NCBI RefSeq assembly: GCF_001481295.1
Contig: NZ_LOPS01000013.1
Span: forward strand, 1-46,376
Source of the DNA: Candidatus Methanomethylophilus sp. 1R26
Lineage (GTDB): Archaea > Thermoplasmatota > Thermoplasmata > Methanomassiliicoccales > Methanomethylophilaceae
DNA length: 46,376 nt
Direction of reading: 5' to 3'
Part shown: piece after piece, positions 17,780-27,540 of the stretch
Layout: each line of letters begins with the position of its first letter
How positions within the stretch are numbered: the stretch's first letter is position 1
Translations under genes and position numbers: made by a program
Notes under the pieces: model-generated
Told to the model about the DNA's origin: nothing
Seen by the model: only the letters and a program-made list of their open reading frames with translations
Database searches by the model: none

Positions 17780-18631
17780 GTGGATTGGTGCATAGGAATA
17801 CCGGCGGGCATTGCCCTGGTCATCCTGGGCGCCGTCTGGATCTCCAGGGGCGTCAGGTGGATATCGCCCAGCAGCGGGATCTCGCCGTATTATGTGGGTT
17901 TCTTCGCCGGCGGTCTGGTCTGCCCTCTCACCGTTTTCATCATATCCGTCTTCTCCGATCCCGCGACCGTAACCCGCAGCACATACGGTTCTGCGATCGC
18001 CGCCTTGGTCCTCGCGCTCCTGATGGCGGTCCTGGTCATCGATGTTAACAACCTCAGTTTCAACCGCAGGATCGAGACCGTAACGGTCGCCGTCGGGACG
18101 GCTGTGCTGGAATACATGGCCCTCGTCGGAGACATGGGGTTCGCGGAAGCGCAGGCCGCGGCGGTGCTGCTGTTTCTGTTCATGCAGTTCGTGCACAGGA
18201 ACAGGAAAGGGGCGGTCAGCGATTTCAAGGAAGACTGCACGCCCAGGACCGGGCCGGCCGGCAGCGATATGGTCCTCTGCGCCGTCCTCCTCGTTTCGGG
18301 CCTGGCCGTGTTCATATCGGGATTCTTCCTGGCGGTCAACGGAGGAACGGATCTGGCACATGCGATATTCGGCGCCGGGGGCCCTCTCGAATCCTCCCGG
18401 GGGTTCGACAGCGCATCGGTATCCGGGTCCCTGTCGGACAACATCGGGCCGTTCGGGTACGCGCTGGTCGCGGGCGCGGTTCAGTCCCTGTCCGCCGCCG
18501 TGCTGACGATGTCCATGAGGCATGTCGGTCAGAAGGCGCTCGCCGCCGGGACGCTGTCAGGAACCGTGTGCTTCACCTGCTTGCTCGCGCTCGTTTCCGT
18601 CATGTTCCTCGATATGACGTTATACGGCTGA
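17780..18631 (+). CDS. multi-pass membrane protein of unknown function
   Basis: 283 aa with about eight hydrophobic helices (for example GIPAGIALVILGAVWI, FFAGGLVCPLTVFIISVF, MVLCAVLLVSGLAVFISGFF). Polar loops include a Ser-rich segment around GGPLESSRGFDSASVSGS. No family recognised. It lies between, and on the opposite strand from, the VTC gene, and just before the DUF4956/CotH pair. Position suggests a link with polyphosphate or cell-surface functions of that cluster, but the sequence itself does not show one. Confidence 0.7.
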   Translation: MDWCIGIPAGIALVILGAVWISRGVRWISPSSGISPYYVGFFAGGLVCPLTVFIISVFSDPATVTRSTYGSAIAALVLALLMAVLVIDVNNLSFNRRIETVTVAVGTAVLEYMALVGDMGFAEAQAAAVLLFLFMQFVHRNRKGAVSDFKEDCTPRTGPAGSDMVLCAVLLVSGLAVFISGFFLAVNGGTDLAHAIFGAGGPLESSRGFDSASVSGSLSDNIGPFGYALVAGAVQSLSAAVLTMSMRHVGQKALAAGTLSGTVCFTCLLALVSVMFLDMTLYG

Positions 18632-18707
18632 TACACTGTCACTGCCGGAGACTGAATCTATCGCGCGCATTTATTATCCTAGACGATTTCTCCGAGAACG
18701 AGGGAGA

Positions 18708-19402
18708 ATGGGCGCGTTCTTTGACAACATCTTCAACAGCCCCTACATAAGCACATTCACCGTCGAGCAGTTCCTGCTGGTGATGATCTGCGCTGTGTTC
18801 GTCGGGATGCTGATCTCCGTCGTCTACGCATACAACAACGAGTACAGCGAGGCTTCCTGATCACAGTCGCCATCATACCGGCCGTGGTGGCGGTCATCAT
18901 CATGGTGGTCAGCGACAGCATCGGCATGGGGATAGCCGTCGCAGGGGCGTTCAGCCTCGTCAGGTTCCGTTCCGTCCCCGGGAAGGCTACGGAGATAGGG
19001 GCGATATTCATCGCCATGGCCTCCGGGCTGCTCATCGGCACCGGATATCTGGGATTCAGCATCCTTTTCGTCATGCTGATCGGGTTCTTCTATGTGGCAT
19101 ATGAGCGCCTTTCCGGGAGGGAGCCCATCAGGAAGGACAACCGCAAGACCCTCAACGTCACGATCCCGGAATCGCTCAACTACACCGGGCTTTTCGACAG
19201 CGTCCTGAAGAAGTACGCCACCGACATCAAGCTGACCAAGGTCAGGACCACCAACATGGGGAGCATGTTCCGCCTGACGTACGATCTGGTCGTGGCCGAC
19301 GACTTCGACTCCAAGGCGCTGGTGGACGAGATACGCGTCATGAACGGGAACCTGGAAGTCTCCGTCTCGGACACGAAGGAAACGGAGTGGCAGAGCCTGT
19401 GA
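18708..19402 (+). CDS. DUF4956 membrane protein (frameshifted)
   Basis: 231 aa after correcting a one-base loss near 18857. Three N-terminal membrane helices (QFLLVMICAVFVGMLISVVY, then two more around AIIPAVVAVIIMVV and AIFIAMASGLLIGTGYLGF) hold the hallmark GMGIAVAGAFSLVRFRS. A soluble C-terminal domain of about 100 residues follows, beginning VTIPESLNY. DUF4956 proteins commonly accompany VTC-domain and CotH genes; their function is unproven. The stop overlaps the CotH start (GTGA), so the two are translationally coupled. Confidence 0.85.
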
Positions 19403-20733
19403 GAAGACCGGCGAAGGCGGCATTCGCTATCCTCGCCGCCGCGGCCGTGGCGGCGGCGGGGCTGTGGATCGTCAATGATGACAGCTCATCGGAACCGTAT
19501 ACCCTGCCGGCCATGGCGATAGTGACGGACGGCTACGAGGACGTGGTCTCCAAGGAATATTACCTGGACTGCAGAATCTCAGTGTCGGACTGCGACCCAG
19601 AGTACGAGCTCAGCGGGGAGGATGCGGAGATTAAAGGCCGCGGGAACACCACCTGGTACGGCAACGATAATCACTGGTACGATACCAAGAAGAAGCCCTT
19701 CAAGATCAAGTTCAGCGACCCGGTCGATCTATTCGGCAGCGGCCCCGCCAGGGAATGGACGCTCATCGCCAATTACACGGACCAGAGCCTCAGCAGGGAT
19801 TACTTCGCGTACAATACCGCCCTCCTGCTCGGGATGTACGCCAGCAGCACCCAGTTCGTCAATCTGTGGCTCAACGGGGTGTACGAGGGGGTATATCTTG
19901 TATGCGACCAGATCGAACTGGGGGAGGGGCGTGTGCAGGCTTTGGACCCATTGGGCAACCCGTATGTGTGCCAGTACCTCCTGGAACTCAACGGCTGGGT
20001 CCTGACGGATTACTCCGAAGGGGCGGCAGAGGGAAGGGATTACTTCGTGGCCGATGACCAGCCTTATGAGTTCAGCGATCCCCACGGAAGCGATCTGGAG
20101 AACGGTGTATTCGGGACGGTCGAGGAGCTTTTCGGCAGAGTTCTTTCCATGCTCCGGGCCGGACCTGACGAATATCGTTTCAGCGAGATCCAGTCGGTCC
20201 TCGACACGGAGTCCTTCGCCAAGACGTATATCGTCAACGAGATCTTCGCGGTGCAGGACATCAACTGGTCCAGCTTCAAGTTCCTTGTGTACGGGAACGA
20301 ATGCGCCGCGGATAAGCTGAAGATCTCCAGCGGGCCTGTCTGGGACTTCGATACCAGCTCCGGGAACACCAGGAACGAGCACAGCAAGGACCCGGACAAT
20401 CTCTGGGCGGCCGAGACCAACGCCTGGTACCATTATCTCCTGGATTACGATGAGTTCCGGACCCAGGTCGCTGATATACTGGAGGCGGATGCCGGTGCGG
20501 TCCGGGAGCTCTGGGCGTCGCTGTACAGCGAGGAGATGTCGCACAGCTCCGACTTCGAACGCAATTTCGACCGCTGGCCGGTCTTGGGGTCCTCCATTTG
20601 GTCGAACCCCCTCGAGTTCATCCAGCTGAGGACCTGGGAATCGCACATGGATTACCTCGCCGACTGGCTGTACCGCAGCCTCGATTATGTCGTGTCCTAT
20701 TACTCCGAATACGCGGGCAGGATCTACCGATGA
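19399..20733 (+). CDS. CotH-family protein kinase-like protein, secreted
   Basis: About 444 aa from GTG 19399 (overlaps the upstream stop); GTG 19387 is an alternative. N-terminal signal anchor RRPAKAAFAILAAAAVAAAG, then a CotH kinase-like domain: IKGRGNTTW (nucleotide-binding loop type motif) near residue 75, KKKPFKIKF, WTLIANYTD, and the metal-binding VWDFDTSSGN near residue 310. Bacillus CotH phosphorylates spore-coat proteins and is an atypical kinase. Here the domain sits outside the membrane, next to DUF4956 and a VTC protein. The protein substrate is unknown. Confidence 0.88.
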   Translation: MRRPAKAAFAILAAAAVAAAGLWIVNDDSSSEPYTLPAMAIVTDGYEDVVSKEYYLDCRISVSDCDPEYELSGEDAEIKGRGNTTWYGNDNHWYDTKKKPFKIKFSDPVDLFGSGPAREWTLIANYTDQSLSRDYFAYNTALLLGMYASSTQFVNLWLNGVYEGVYLVCDQIELGEGRVQALDPLGNPYVCQYLLELNGWVLTDYSEGAAEGRDYFVADDQPYEFSDPHGSDLENGVFGTVEELFGRVLSMLRAGPDEYRFSEIQSVLDTESFAKTYIVNEIFAVQDINWSSFKFLVYGNECAADKLKISSGPVWDFDTSSGNTRNEHSKDPDNLWAAETNAWYHYLLDYDEFRTQVADILEADAGAVRELWASLYSEEMSHSSDFERNFDRWPVLGSSIWSNPLEFIQLRTWESHMDYLADWLYRSLDYVVSYYSEYAGRIYR

Positions 20734-20774
20734 GGTGATATCTGCCGGACGTTGTTAACCTGCAGTTCATAATA

Positions 20775-20782
20775 TTTATATA
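20775..20782 (+). promoter_or_regulatory. TATA box of htpG
   Basis: TTTATATA 41-48 bases before the ATG, leaving a short leader of about 15-20 bases. No heat-shock operator was recognised. Confidence 0.55.
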
Positions 20783-20822
20783 GAAGGGCATTTAATATTG
20801 TGCCGTTCAGACAGTGATCCGA

Positions 20823-22732
20823 ATGGCGAAGAAACAGTTCAAAACGGAATCGAAGCGCATTCTGGACATGATGGTCAATTCCATCTACACGCACAAGGAG
20901 ATCTTCCTCAGGGAGCTTATCTCCAATGCATCGGATGCGATAGACAAGCTCAACTACAGGATAATGCAGGAGCCTGACTCCAAGGTGAGCAGGGACGACT
21001 TCCGGATCGATGTGAAGGTCGACCGCGACAAGAGGCTCATCACCGTGTCCGATAACGGGATCGGCATGACTGCCGATGAGCTGGAGAAGAACTTGGGGTA
21101 CATCGCCCATTCAGGCACCCTCGAGTTCAAGAAAGAAGTCGGTGACAAGGACAAGGACAGCGAGGCCATCGGCCAGTTCGGGGTCGGGTTCTACAGCGCG
21201 TTCATGATCGCCGACGATGTCAAGGTGGTGTCCCGCGCTACGGGAGTGGCACGGCCAACGAGTGGGAGTCAGACGGCGCCGACGGCTACATGATCAAAGA
21301 GTCCCAGAGGGATTCGTTCGGTACGGACGTCATCATGCATGTCAAAGCGGATGCGGAGGGCGAGGATTATTCCGAGTTCCTGGAGACCGAGAGGCTCAGG
21401 GAACTGGTGGAGAAGTACTCCGACTACATCCGCTGGCCGATCCACATGACTGTGGACGAGAGCGAGTGGAAGGAGACCGGCGAGAAGGACGAGAAGGGCA
21501 ATCCCAAGAAGGACTACGTCACCACCAAAGTCGACAAGGTCGTCAATTCCATGGTCCCAATATGGAAGAAGTCTAAGGAGGAGGCCGACGACGAGAAATG
21601 CTTCCAGTTCTATCAGGACAAATTCCACGACTACGAGAAGCCGATCTCGGTCATCCGCGTCAACGTCGAGGGCGCAGTCACTTACAGGGCCATGCTGTTC
21701 ATCCCATCCAAGGCCCCGTACGACTTCTACACCCGCGACTTCCAGCCCGGGCTGCAGCTGTACTCCAACGGTGTGCTGATCATGGACAAGTGCTCGGACC
21801 TCGTTCCCTACTGCTTCAGGTTCGTCCGCGGAGTGGTGGACTCGCCCGACTTCAGCCTCAATATCTCGAGGGAGGTGCTGCAGCACGATTCCCAGCTGAA
21901 AGCGGTCGGCTCCAACCTGACCAAGCAGGTCAAGAAAGAGCTCGAGAGGCTCATGAAGGACGAGCCGGAGAAGTACCAGCAGTTCTACGGCAGCTTCGGG
22001 AGGCAGCTTAAGTACGGCTGCGTCGACCAGTACGGCAGGGATGCAGATCTCCTCAAGGACCTGATAATGTTCGGGTCCGCGAAGGAGGGCAAGCTCATCT
22101 CGCTCGCCGATTACGTGAAGGGCATGCCCGAGGGCCAGAAGAAGATCTACTATGTCTCTGCGGACACCGTTGAGCATGCGAAGGAGCTGCCCCAGGCGGA
22201 GCCTGTGCTCGCCAAGGGATACGACGTCCTCGCGTTCACCGATGAGATCGACTCCTTCGTAGCCAATGTGCTCAGGGAGTACCAGGAGAAGGAATTCTGC
22301 AACGTAACTAACGAGGACCTTGGCCTGGAGACGGACGAAGAGAAGAAGGCCGCCGAGAAGAAGGACGAGGAGTTCAAGGAGCTCACGGACTTCGCGAAAC
22401 AGACTCTCGGCGACGGTGTTGCGGCGGTGAAGATCTCGCACAAGCTGAAGAACCACGCCGTGCTCCTGACCACCCAGGGCAGCATAACCTTCGAGGTGGA
22501 GAAGTACTTCAGGGAGATGCCCGGCGCGGCCGGCGACGGCGTGAAAGCAGCAAGGGTCCTGGAGCTCAACTCCGAATCGGATGCCTTCAAGGCCCTGAAC
22601 GAGGCGTTCAAGACCGATAAGGACAGGGCCGCGAAAATCGTGAAGGTCATGTACGGCCAGGCATGCCTGATGGCCGGCCAGCCGCTGGACGATCCTGTCG
22701 CGTACTCCGATCTCGTCCTCAGCATGCTCTGA
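20823..22732 (+). CDS. htpG: molecular chaperone HtpG (Hsp90), frameshifted
   Basis: 636 aa after correcting a one-base loss near 21243. The GHKL ATPase motifs are intact: [13 protein letters not shown] (residue about 31), DNGIGM, and [11 protein letters not shown]. The middle domain carries [10 protein letters not shown] with the catalytic-loop Arg, and the C-terminal dimerisation domain is present ([12 protein letters not shown]). There is no eukaryotic charged linker or MEEVD tail, so this is bacterial-type HtpG, an ATP-driven cytosolic chaperone. Hsp90 is absent from most archaea, so acquisition from bacteria is likely. The gene is monocistronic and convergent with the membrane protein downstream. 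Confidence 0.96.
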
Positions 22733-22823
22733 GGGCAGGGAGCGATCTGACCAGGGTCCTGCTGAGGTTTCAGCCTTCATGGACGATCGGGCCGAACCTC
22801 TTATCAGGATTCCGGCCTAAGGA

Positions 22824-22850
22824 TGAAATCCGCGATCGCCGAGGATTTCA
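22824..22850. terminator. hairpin between convergent htpG and membrane gene
   Basis: TGAAATCC/GGATTTCA, 8 bp perfect stem. The 11-nt loop contains the palindrome GCGATCGC, which extends the structure. It may end transcription in both directions. Confidence 0.4.
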
Positions 22851-22923
22851 GCCTGTGCGGTCGTGCGGGCACCGGCATCCCGGAGAGGCCAGTGCCCTAA
22901 CCTTCAATATTCTGACGGAGCGG

Positions 22924-23226
22924 TCACCAGTCGAAGATGTCCAGCAGGTCTCCGTCAGTGGCGATGACTGCGATTATCAGCAGGCCGACGACCACGACGA
23001 TGACTCCTGCGATCAGGCTGAACGCCAGGGCCACCAGGGACACAGCGATGTAAACTATCACAATCAGGATGTAACCTGCTGCGATCAGACATTCCTTCAC
23101 CAGGCTCTCGTTCCCTCTGTTCGTGGCGTACAGCATCAACCCGCCCAGGATACTGAGGATAACCCAGGCCGCTAAAGCATATAGTGCGAACTCTCCGTAT
23201 GTGTAACCGAATATCTCTCCTGACAT
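22924..23226 (-). CDS. small three-helix membrane protein
   Basis: 100 aa. Three predicted transmembrane helices (FALYALAAWVILSILGGLML, IAAGYILIVIVYIAVSLVAL, and SLIAGVIVVVVGLLIIAVIA) and an acidic C-terminus DGDLLDIFDW. No family recognised. It begins 6 bases after the InlB-repeat protein gene on the same strand, so the two form an operon. The small protein may anchor, export or protect the surface protein. Confidence 0.6.
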   Translation of the reverse strand: MSGEIFGYTYGEFALYALAAWVILSILGGLMLYATNRGNESLVKECLIAAGYILIVIVYIAVSLVALAFSLIAGVIVVVVGLLIIAVIATDGDLLDIFDW

Positions 23227-23232
23227 AATGCA

Positions 23233-24480
23233 TCACCACCTGCCGTTGATTTCCTTCAGTGATGCTTCGAACGAGTAAAGGCCCGTAACATCGCTGGAGA
23301 TCATCACCGTTATGAGTGTGTCTTTGGAAACTGTGAAGTTTATGGGGGCCCCGTCGACCGTCACCGTGACCGACACTGCATCGATGGTTCCCAGGAAGCT
23401 GTTGTCTATCAATCTGTATGCTGCCTCTGCCGAGGGGGTTACCTGAGCGACAGTGCATGTAAAGGCCCCGTTCATGCCTATGGTCTTTTCATCGTTTGCA
23501 TCGCCGACGAGCTTACAGTCGGTCCATGTATAGATGTAATCATTGTTACCGGCGTAAGCGCAGCCTACTTTCTCGGACGTCAATACCGCTTTAATCAATT
23601 CCGCGCTCAAGCGGGAGTATGATTTGTTATCGTGATCGGCGGAGATGTGGAACTTAAGCGTCACTGCCGCGGACCCGCCGCGCGAGTAGGTGAAGGAATC
23701 GTCGTCATTGCTATCAGTCCCGTTATCACTGAATGCCGTGATCTTCTGGGTATATTCTCCGACGAAAGATGTGCTGTCTACGCCGAAATCGATCTTCCAG
23801 CCCGTGTGCGCCGACAGTGCGATGTTGATCGCGTCCCTGATGGACGTTATCTTATCCTCTATCCATTCGTGGCCTTGGGGGTCGACATCTCCGCTTATGC
23901 TGTATACTAGCTCGGTGCCGACACGGGCGTTCAGCAGGCCCCATTCAGCCCATTGCGCATAGAGGATTGTGTCGGATGCAGGAACAAATCCTGTTCCGGA
24001 GGCATAGGATTCTCCGGAACCATCTTCTCTGGTGTTCCATCCCTTGAAGTACATGCCGTTTTTGACGGCTGGGGGTAAGACGTACGGCTTCCCGTCTACC
24101 ACGTCTGCAGAGTCAATGCCGTTCCCGCCGCTGGTGTTGAAGGAGATGGTGTAGACGTTGTTCCAGATTGCATGAAGAGTGAGGCCGGAGGTGAAATTGT
24201 ATTCATTTCCCGGAAGGAATGAATCGCCGGTCCCGTCAGATCTGGTGTTCCATTCTTTGAAAGAGTGTTTGGCGAATGTCGGAACTGCGGCAGGAATCTT
24301 GGTCTTGCCATCTTCGTTTACTGCGACATTCCCGATATCGGAGCCGCCAGCAGAGTCGAAAGTCAGTTCCTCTTCGGCGGAACTGCCGTCATCTCCCCCC
24401 CCCACGACGACGTATGCGCCGGCTCCGACGCATACGGCCGCTGCGAGCAGGGCACCTATGATGTATATGGCAGAATTCAT
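23233..24480 (-). CDS. secreted surface protein with two InlB-type B-repeats
   Basis: 415 aa. An N-terminal signal segment (AIYIIGALLAAAVCVGAGAYVV) is followed by two Listeria-Bacteroides (InlB B / Flg_new) repeats at about residues 38-105 and 108-180. Each has the FDSAGG or FNTSGG opening, the FKEWNTR/FKGWNTR centre and a closing hAIW/YAQW strand. The remaining about 235 residues form an unrecognised beta-rich domain with DSTSFVGEYTQ and YIYTWTDCKLVGD. Such repeats are abundant in gut Methanomassiliicoccales and are thought to act in adhesion or host contact. C-terminal anchor not seen; the N-terminal segment may stay uncleaved. Confidence 0.82.
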   Translation of the reverse strand: MNSAIYIIGALLAAAVCVGAGAYVVVGGGDDGSSAEEELTFDSAGGSDIGNVAVNEDGKTKIPAAVPTFAKHSFKEWNTRSDGTGDSFLPGNEYNFTSGLTLHAIWNNVYTISFNTSGGNGIDSADVVDGKPYVLPPAVKNGMYFKGWNTREDGSGESYASGTGFVPASDTILYAQWAEWGLLNARVGTELVYSISGDVDPQGHEWIEDKITSIRDAINIALSAHTGWKIDFGVDSTSFVGEYTQKITAFSDNGTDSNDDDSFTYSRGGSAAVTLKFHISADHDNKSYSRLSAELIKAVLTSEKVGCAYAGNNDYIYTWTDCKLVGDANDEKTIGMNGAFTCTVAQVTPSAEAAYRLIDNSFLGTIDAVSVTVTVDGAPINFTVSKDTLITVMISSDVTGLYSFEASLKEINGRW

Positions 24481-24663
24481 CAGATCCAGACAACAATCGC
24501 TGACACTTTATTAATAATTCCCTCGGATTCTCCCATCCAGTGTTCTGCATCCGGAGGCATCTGCTCTCTGGCCACCTGATCTGGATGCCGGATCAATCCA
24601 TGTCTCGATACGGTGCTTTCAGGCCCTTTTCCGGACTGTGCAGGCCGAGGATTGTTTAGGAAA

Positions 24664-24681
24664 GGCGGGCGAATGCCCGCC
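24664..24681 (-). terminator. hairpin after the symporter gene
   Basis: GGCGGGC/GCCCGCC, 7 bp with a GAAT loop. Read on the minus strand it comes 6 bases after the symporter stop and is followed by TTTCCT. Confidence 0.55.
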
Positions 24682-24687
24682 AAGGTT

Positions 24688-26295
24688 TCACTGGCCCTTT
24701 TCCTTGAGAGTCGTCTGGGGCCCAGAGACCTTGGGGTCGGATCCCCAATCCGGGTCGTCCACGGCCGCCTCATAATCGTCGAACTCCTTCTCGATCTCTT
24801 TGCCCGCGCCGCCGGTCTTCACAGAGACGGCAACGGTGACGATGAAGGAGAGGACGAAGCCGGGAACGAGCTCATAGAGCTGGGAATCCCAGATGAGCCA
24901 GTCTCCTCCGGCGATGATCCCTCCGGCGATGAAGAACGTGTTCCAGATGATGACAGTGGCGAACCCTGTGGCCATCCCCCACATAACCCCCTTCGCATTG
25001 GTCTTCTTCCAGTACAGAGATAGGATCACAGCAGGGCCGAAGGCCGCTCCGAATCCTGCCCATGCGTAGGAGACGAGGTCCATGATGGCGCCGTCCTTAT
25101 CGAGCGCCAGCAGCGCGGCGATGACGGCGATGACGATCACGACGCCCCTGGCGACCCACATGAGCTTCCTGTCGTCGGCCTTTTTTCTTGAATATGTGGG
25201 TATAGAGGTCGTTCGATACTGCGCCCGAAGCGACCAGCAGCTGAGAGTCTGCAGTGGACATAATGGCCGCCAGCAGCGCAGCGTATATGATGGCCGCCAG
25301 GGCTGCCGGGAACATGGAGTCTGCGAGGACGATGAAGATGTTCTCCGGGTTGTCCAGCGCGGTTCCGCTGTCGGAGATGTACGCCCTGCCGATGATGGCC
25401 ATGGCGCACGCGGCCGCAAGGCATATGACCACCCAGACCGTGGCGACACGCCTCGAGATCTTCAGGTCGGCGGGGTTCTTGATGGCGGTATACCTGACTA
25501 TGATGTGGGGCATCCCGAAGTATCCCAGGCCCCAGGCGAGGCAGGATATGACCGTCGCGGCGGCGATCCCGGTCCCGCCGCTGTACAGCAGGCTGGTGAA
25601 GTGGTCCGGAGCGCGTCCGGTGCTCATCATGTCATCGAGGATGTCCGCCGTGTTGTCCCAGCCGCCGAGTTCGTTGACAGCGGCCAGGGGGACCAGTACG
25701 ATGGCGAATATCATGAGTATCGCCTGCAGGAGGTCGGTCCAGCAGACCGCTCTGAACCCTCCGAGGAATGTGTAAACGATCAGAACGACCGCCCCGATGA
25801 TCATGGCGGCCGTGTAAGTGAAGTCGGGGAAGATCATCCTGAACACATTGCCGGCCCCGACGAATCCGGATGCGACATAGATGGTGAAGAAAACGAGGAT
25901 GATGACTGCGCTCACGGTCCTCAGGCGCCGGTATCGTCGTGGAAGCGGTTTTCGAAGTATTCGGAGAGGGTAAGGGAGTTCTTCGCTTTTTCAGAATAGA
26001 TCCTAAGCCTTTTGGCTATGAACAGCCAGGCAAGATAGGAACCGATCGCGAGTCCGATCCCGATCCACACCTGCCCCATGCCTGCCACGTAGATCGACCC
26101 GGGCAGTCCCATGAGCAGCCACCCGCTCATGTCCGATGCCTGCGCCGACAGCGCGGTGACGTAAGGGTTGAGGGAACGCCCGCCAAGGATGTAGTCCGAC
26201 AGGTTCGTGGAGCGGTGGTAGAAGTAGTACCCGACGCCGATCACGATTATGAAATAGATGATGACGACGGCGAGCGTGACAGATTGGTCGCTCAT
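24688..26295 (-). CDS. putP: sodium:solute symporter, PutP/proline type (two frameshifts)
   Basis: 535 aa after correcting one lost base near 25922 and one extra A in a six-A run near 25191 (written as T on the + strand). It is a membrane carrier of the SSS family with about 13 helices. The proline-transporter-like segments are YILGGRSLNPYVTALSAQAS, DMSGWLLMGLPG, the long GWGLGYFGMPH-type region (here AWGLGYFGMPHI) and AIMSTADSQLLVASGA with the sodium-site Ser/Thr residues. Proline or another small substrate is likely but not proven. Both breaks are in otherwise perfectly continuous homology, which argues for sequence errors. Confidence 0.88.
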
Positions 26296-26692
26296 TGGTT
26301 ATGCCTCAATGTGCGCTCGGGATGGATTCATTGTTATATAATCAGATAGGCGCGTTCAGGCTGCGGCTGGATGACTTTATGCAGGCGGCAGGGCCCGATG
26401 ATGTAATATGTTGGATGGATGGTTCGTCCATTATTTTAAATACCCTGAGTTCTTAAACGGAATCAAGGAAGGCCCGAGGTCTTCCCTCCTCTAGAAGCCG
26501 GTTCGGCTGAACGATGAATCCGTTCGCACCACATAACCCGTCCGAACCGGCATAGTCTTCACGTCGTTTTTTATTGTTTTCCGGCGGGAATGCTCGAGGA
26601 TCCGGTCTTTGTCGGTTGCCGATACCGGGCAGCGCATGATCCGCAGTGCATTCCGTATCGGCCGTATAATGGATGGATGCTATATCCATTAA

Positions 26693-26700
26693 TTTATATA
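26693..26700 (+). promoter_or_regulatory. TATA box upstream of the candidate ncRNA
   Basis: TTTATATA, one of the clearest TATA boxes in the window, with no protein start in the following 200 bases. Predicted transcription start is about 26722, which matches the beginning of the long RNA helix there. Confidence 0.5.
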
Positions 26701-26721
26701 CGCGCTATACATTATGCTCTA

Positions 26722-26842
26722 CAGAAGGGACGGAATGCCTCTTCCTCCTCCAGACGCGTCCGCGGAGGCGGCGTTTGCCATTCGCCGCCGATTGCACAAC
26801 TGCCGCGGATCTATTCGCACTCACCTGGCATTCCGTTCCCCT
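26722..26842 (+). ncRNA. candidate structured non-coding RNA
   Basis: Three nested helices: P1 ACGGAATGCC (26730-26739) with GGCATTCCGT (26827-26836), 10 bp, extended outward by GGG/CCC across one bulged T; P2 TCCGCGG (26759-26765) with CCGCGGA (26803-26809), 7 bp; P3 GGCGGCG (26767-26773) with CGCCGCC (26783-26789), 7 bp. A strong TATA box lies about 25-30 bases upstream of the 5' strand, and no protein-coding signal covers the region. It does not match 5S rRNA, RNase P RNA or SRP RNA as I know them. Function unknown. Confidence 0.45.
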
Positions 26843-26873
26843 CTCCTCTGTCTGAACGGCCCTTTCCGTTACG

Positions 26874-26880
26874 TATAAAT
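26874..26880 (+). promoter_or_regulatory. TATA box of the downstream membrane protein gene
   Basis: TATAAAT about 28-34 bases before the ATG at 26908, implying a nearly leaderless mRNA. Confidence 0.45.
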
Positions 26881-26907
26881 CCGCTTTTCTGCATGAGCGC
26901 ATGAAGG

Positions 26908-27518
26908 GTGGATGGGATGGATGGCAGCATTGCTGAGTATGTTCTCCTGGCGGCCGGTGTATCCGCGTTGCTGATAGTGTTTCTGTATCTCAAGCACAGG
27001 GATTCCGCAGCGTACAAACTGATGGTGCTGGTCGGTATGGCCGCGGGCGCCGCCGCGATCTATACGGCCGCGATCAATTACGGGGAATGGACCGATGAGT
27101 GCGTCGTCATCTGCATTGTCGCCGGATATGCGATGGTGATCCGTCCGTTCAAGAACATCGATTTCGCAGCTGTGCTCGGAATCTTGGCTGTTTTGCTCGC
27201 GTATGCATACCTCGGCGAGATGACCGGGGACCTTGAGGGTCTCTCCCACGAGCTCCGAGGATCATTGTCGCAGTCCTCGCGGGATCGGTCGTGTACATGA
27301 TATTCAATTTCATCACGAAAGCGGCCATATTCATAGGGAAGGTCCTCAACTGGTGGCCTTTCCTGTTCATCATCGCTGTCCTCTGCATAACCGAGGCCGC
27401 ATTGATCATGTCGGGTTCCGGCACCATAGTGGATCTCTATCACAAGTACTACGGGAGCGCATCGGGCGATCTGGCCTCTTTGGAGGCCCTGAAGTCCGCT
27501 GTGGTAAGTTTTAAATGA
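26908..27518 (+). CDS. multi-pass membrane protein, unknown function (frameshifted)
   Basis: About 203 aa after correcting a one-base loss near 27256. Around five hydrophobic helices: EYVLLAAGVSALLIVFLYL, LVGMAAGAAAIYTAAI, VVICIVAGYAMVI, AAVLGILAVLLAYAYLGEM, then after the break RIIVAVLAGSVVYMIFNFI and WWPFLFIIAVLCITEAALIM. No family recognised. The start could also be Met 26917. The gene ends only 22 bases before tRNA-Arg, whose TATA-like element overlaps the last codons. Confidence 0.6.
27508..27515 (+). promoter_or_regulatory. TATA-like element of tRNA-Arg
   Basis: GTTTTAAA inside the last codons of the preceding gene, 26-33 bases before the tRNA. Confidence 0.35.
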
Positions 27519-27540
27519 TAGTACCAGATGGTGGTGCTAA

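Noticed and set aside
21269-22780. 503-codon open frame on the minus strand opposite htpG
   Set aside because: It is the antisense of a confirmed Hsp90 gene in GC-rich DNA; its translation is Leu/Val/Asp-rich shadow sequence without any domain.
26590-26904. 104-codon frame over the ncRNA candidate
   Set aside because: Codon use and composition are not protein-like, and it crosses a strong TATA box and paired helices.
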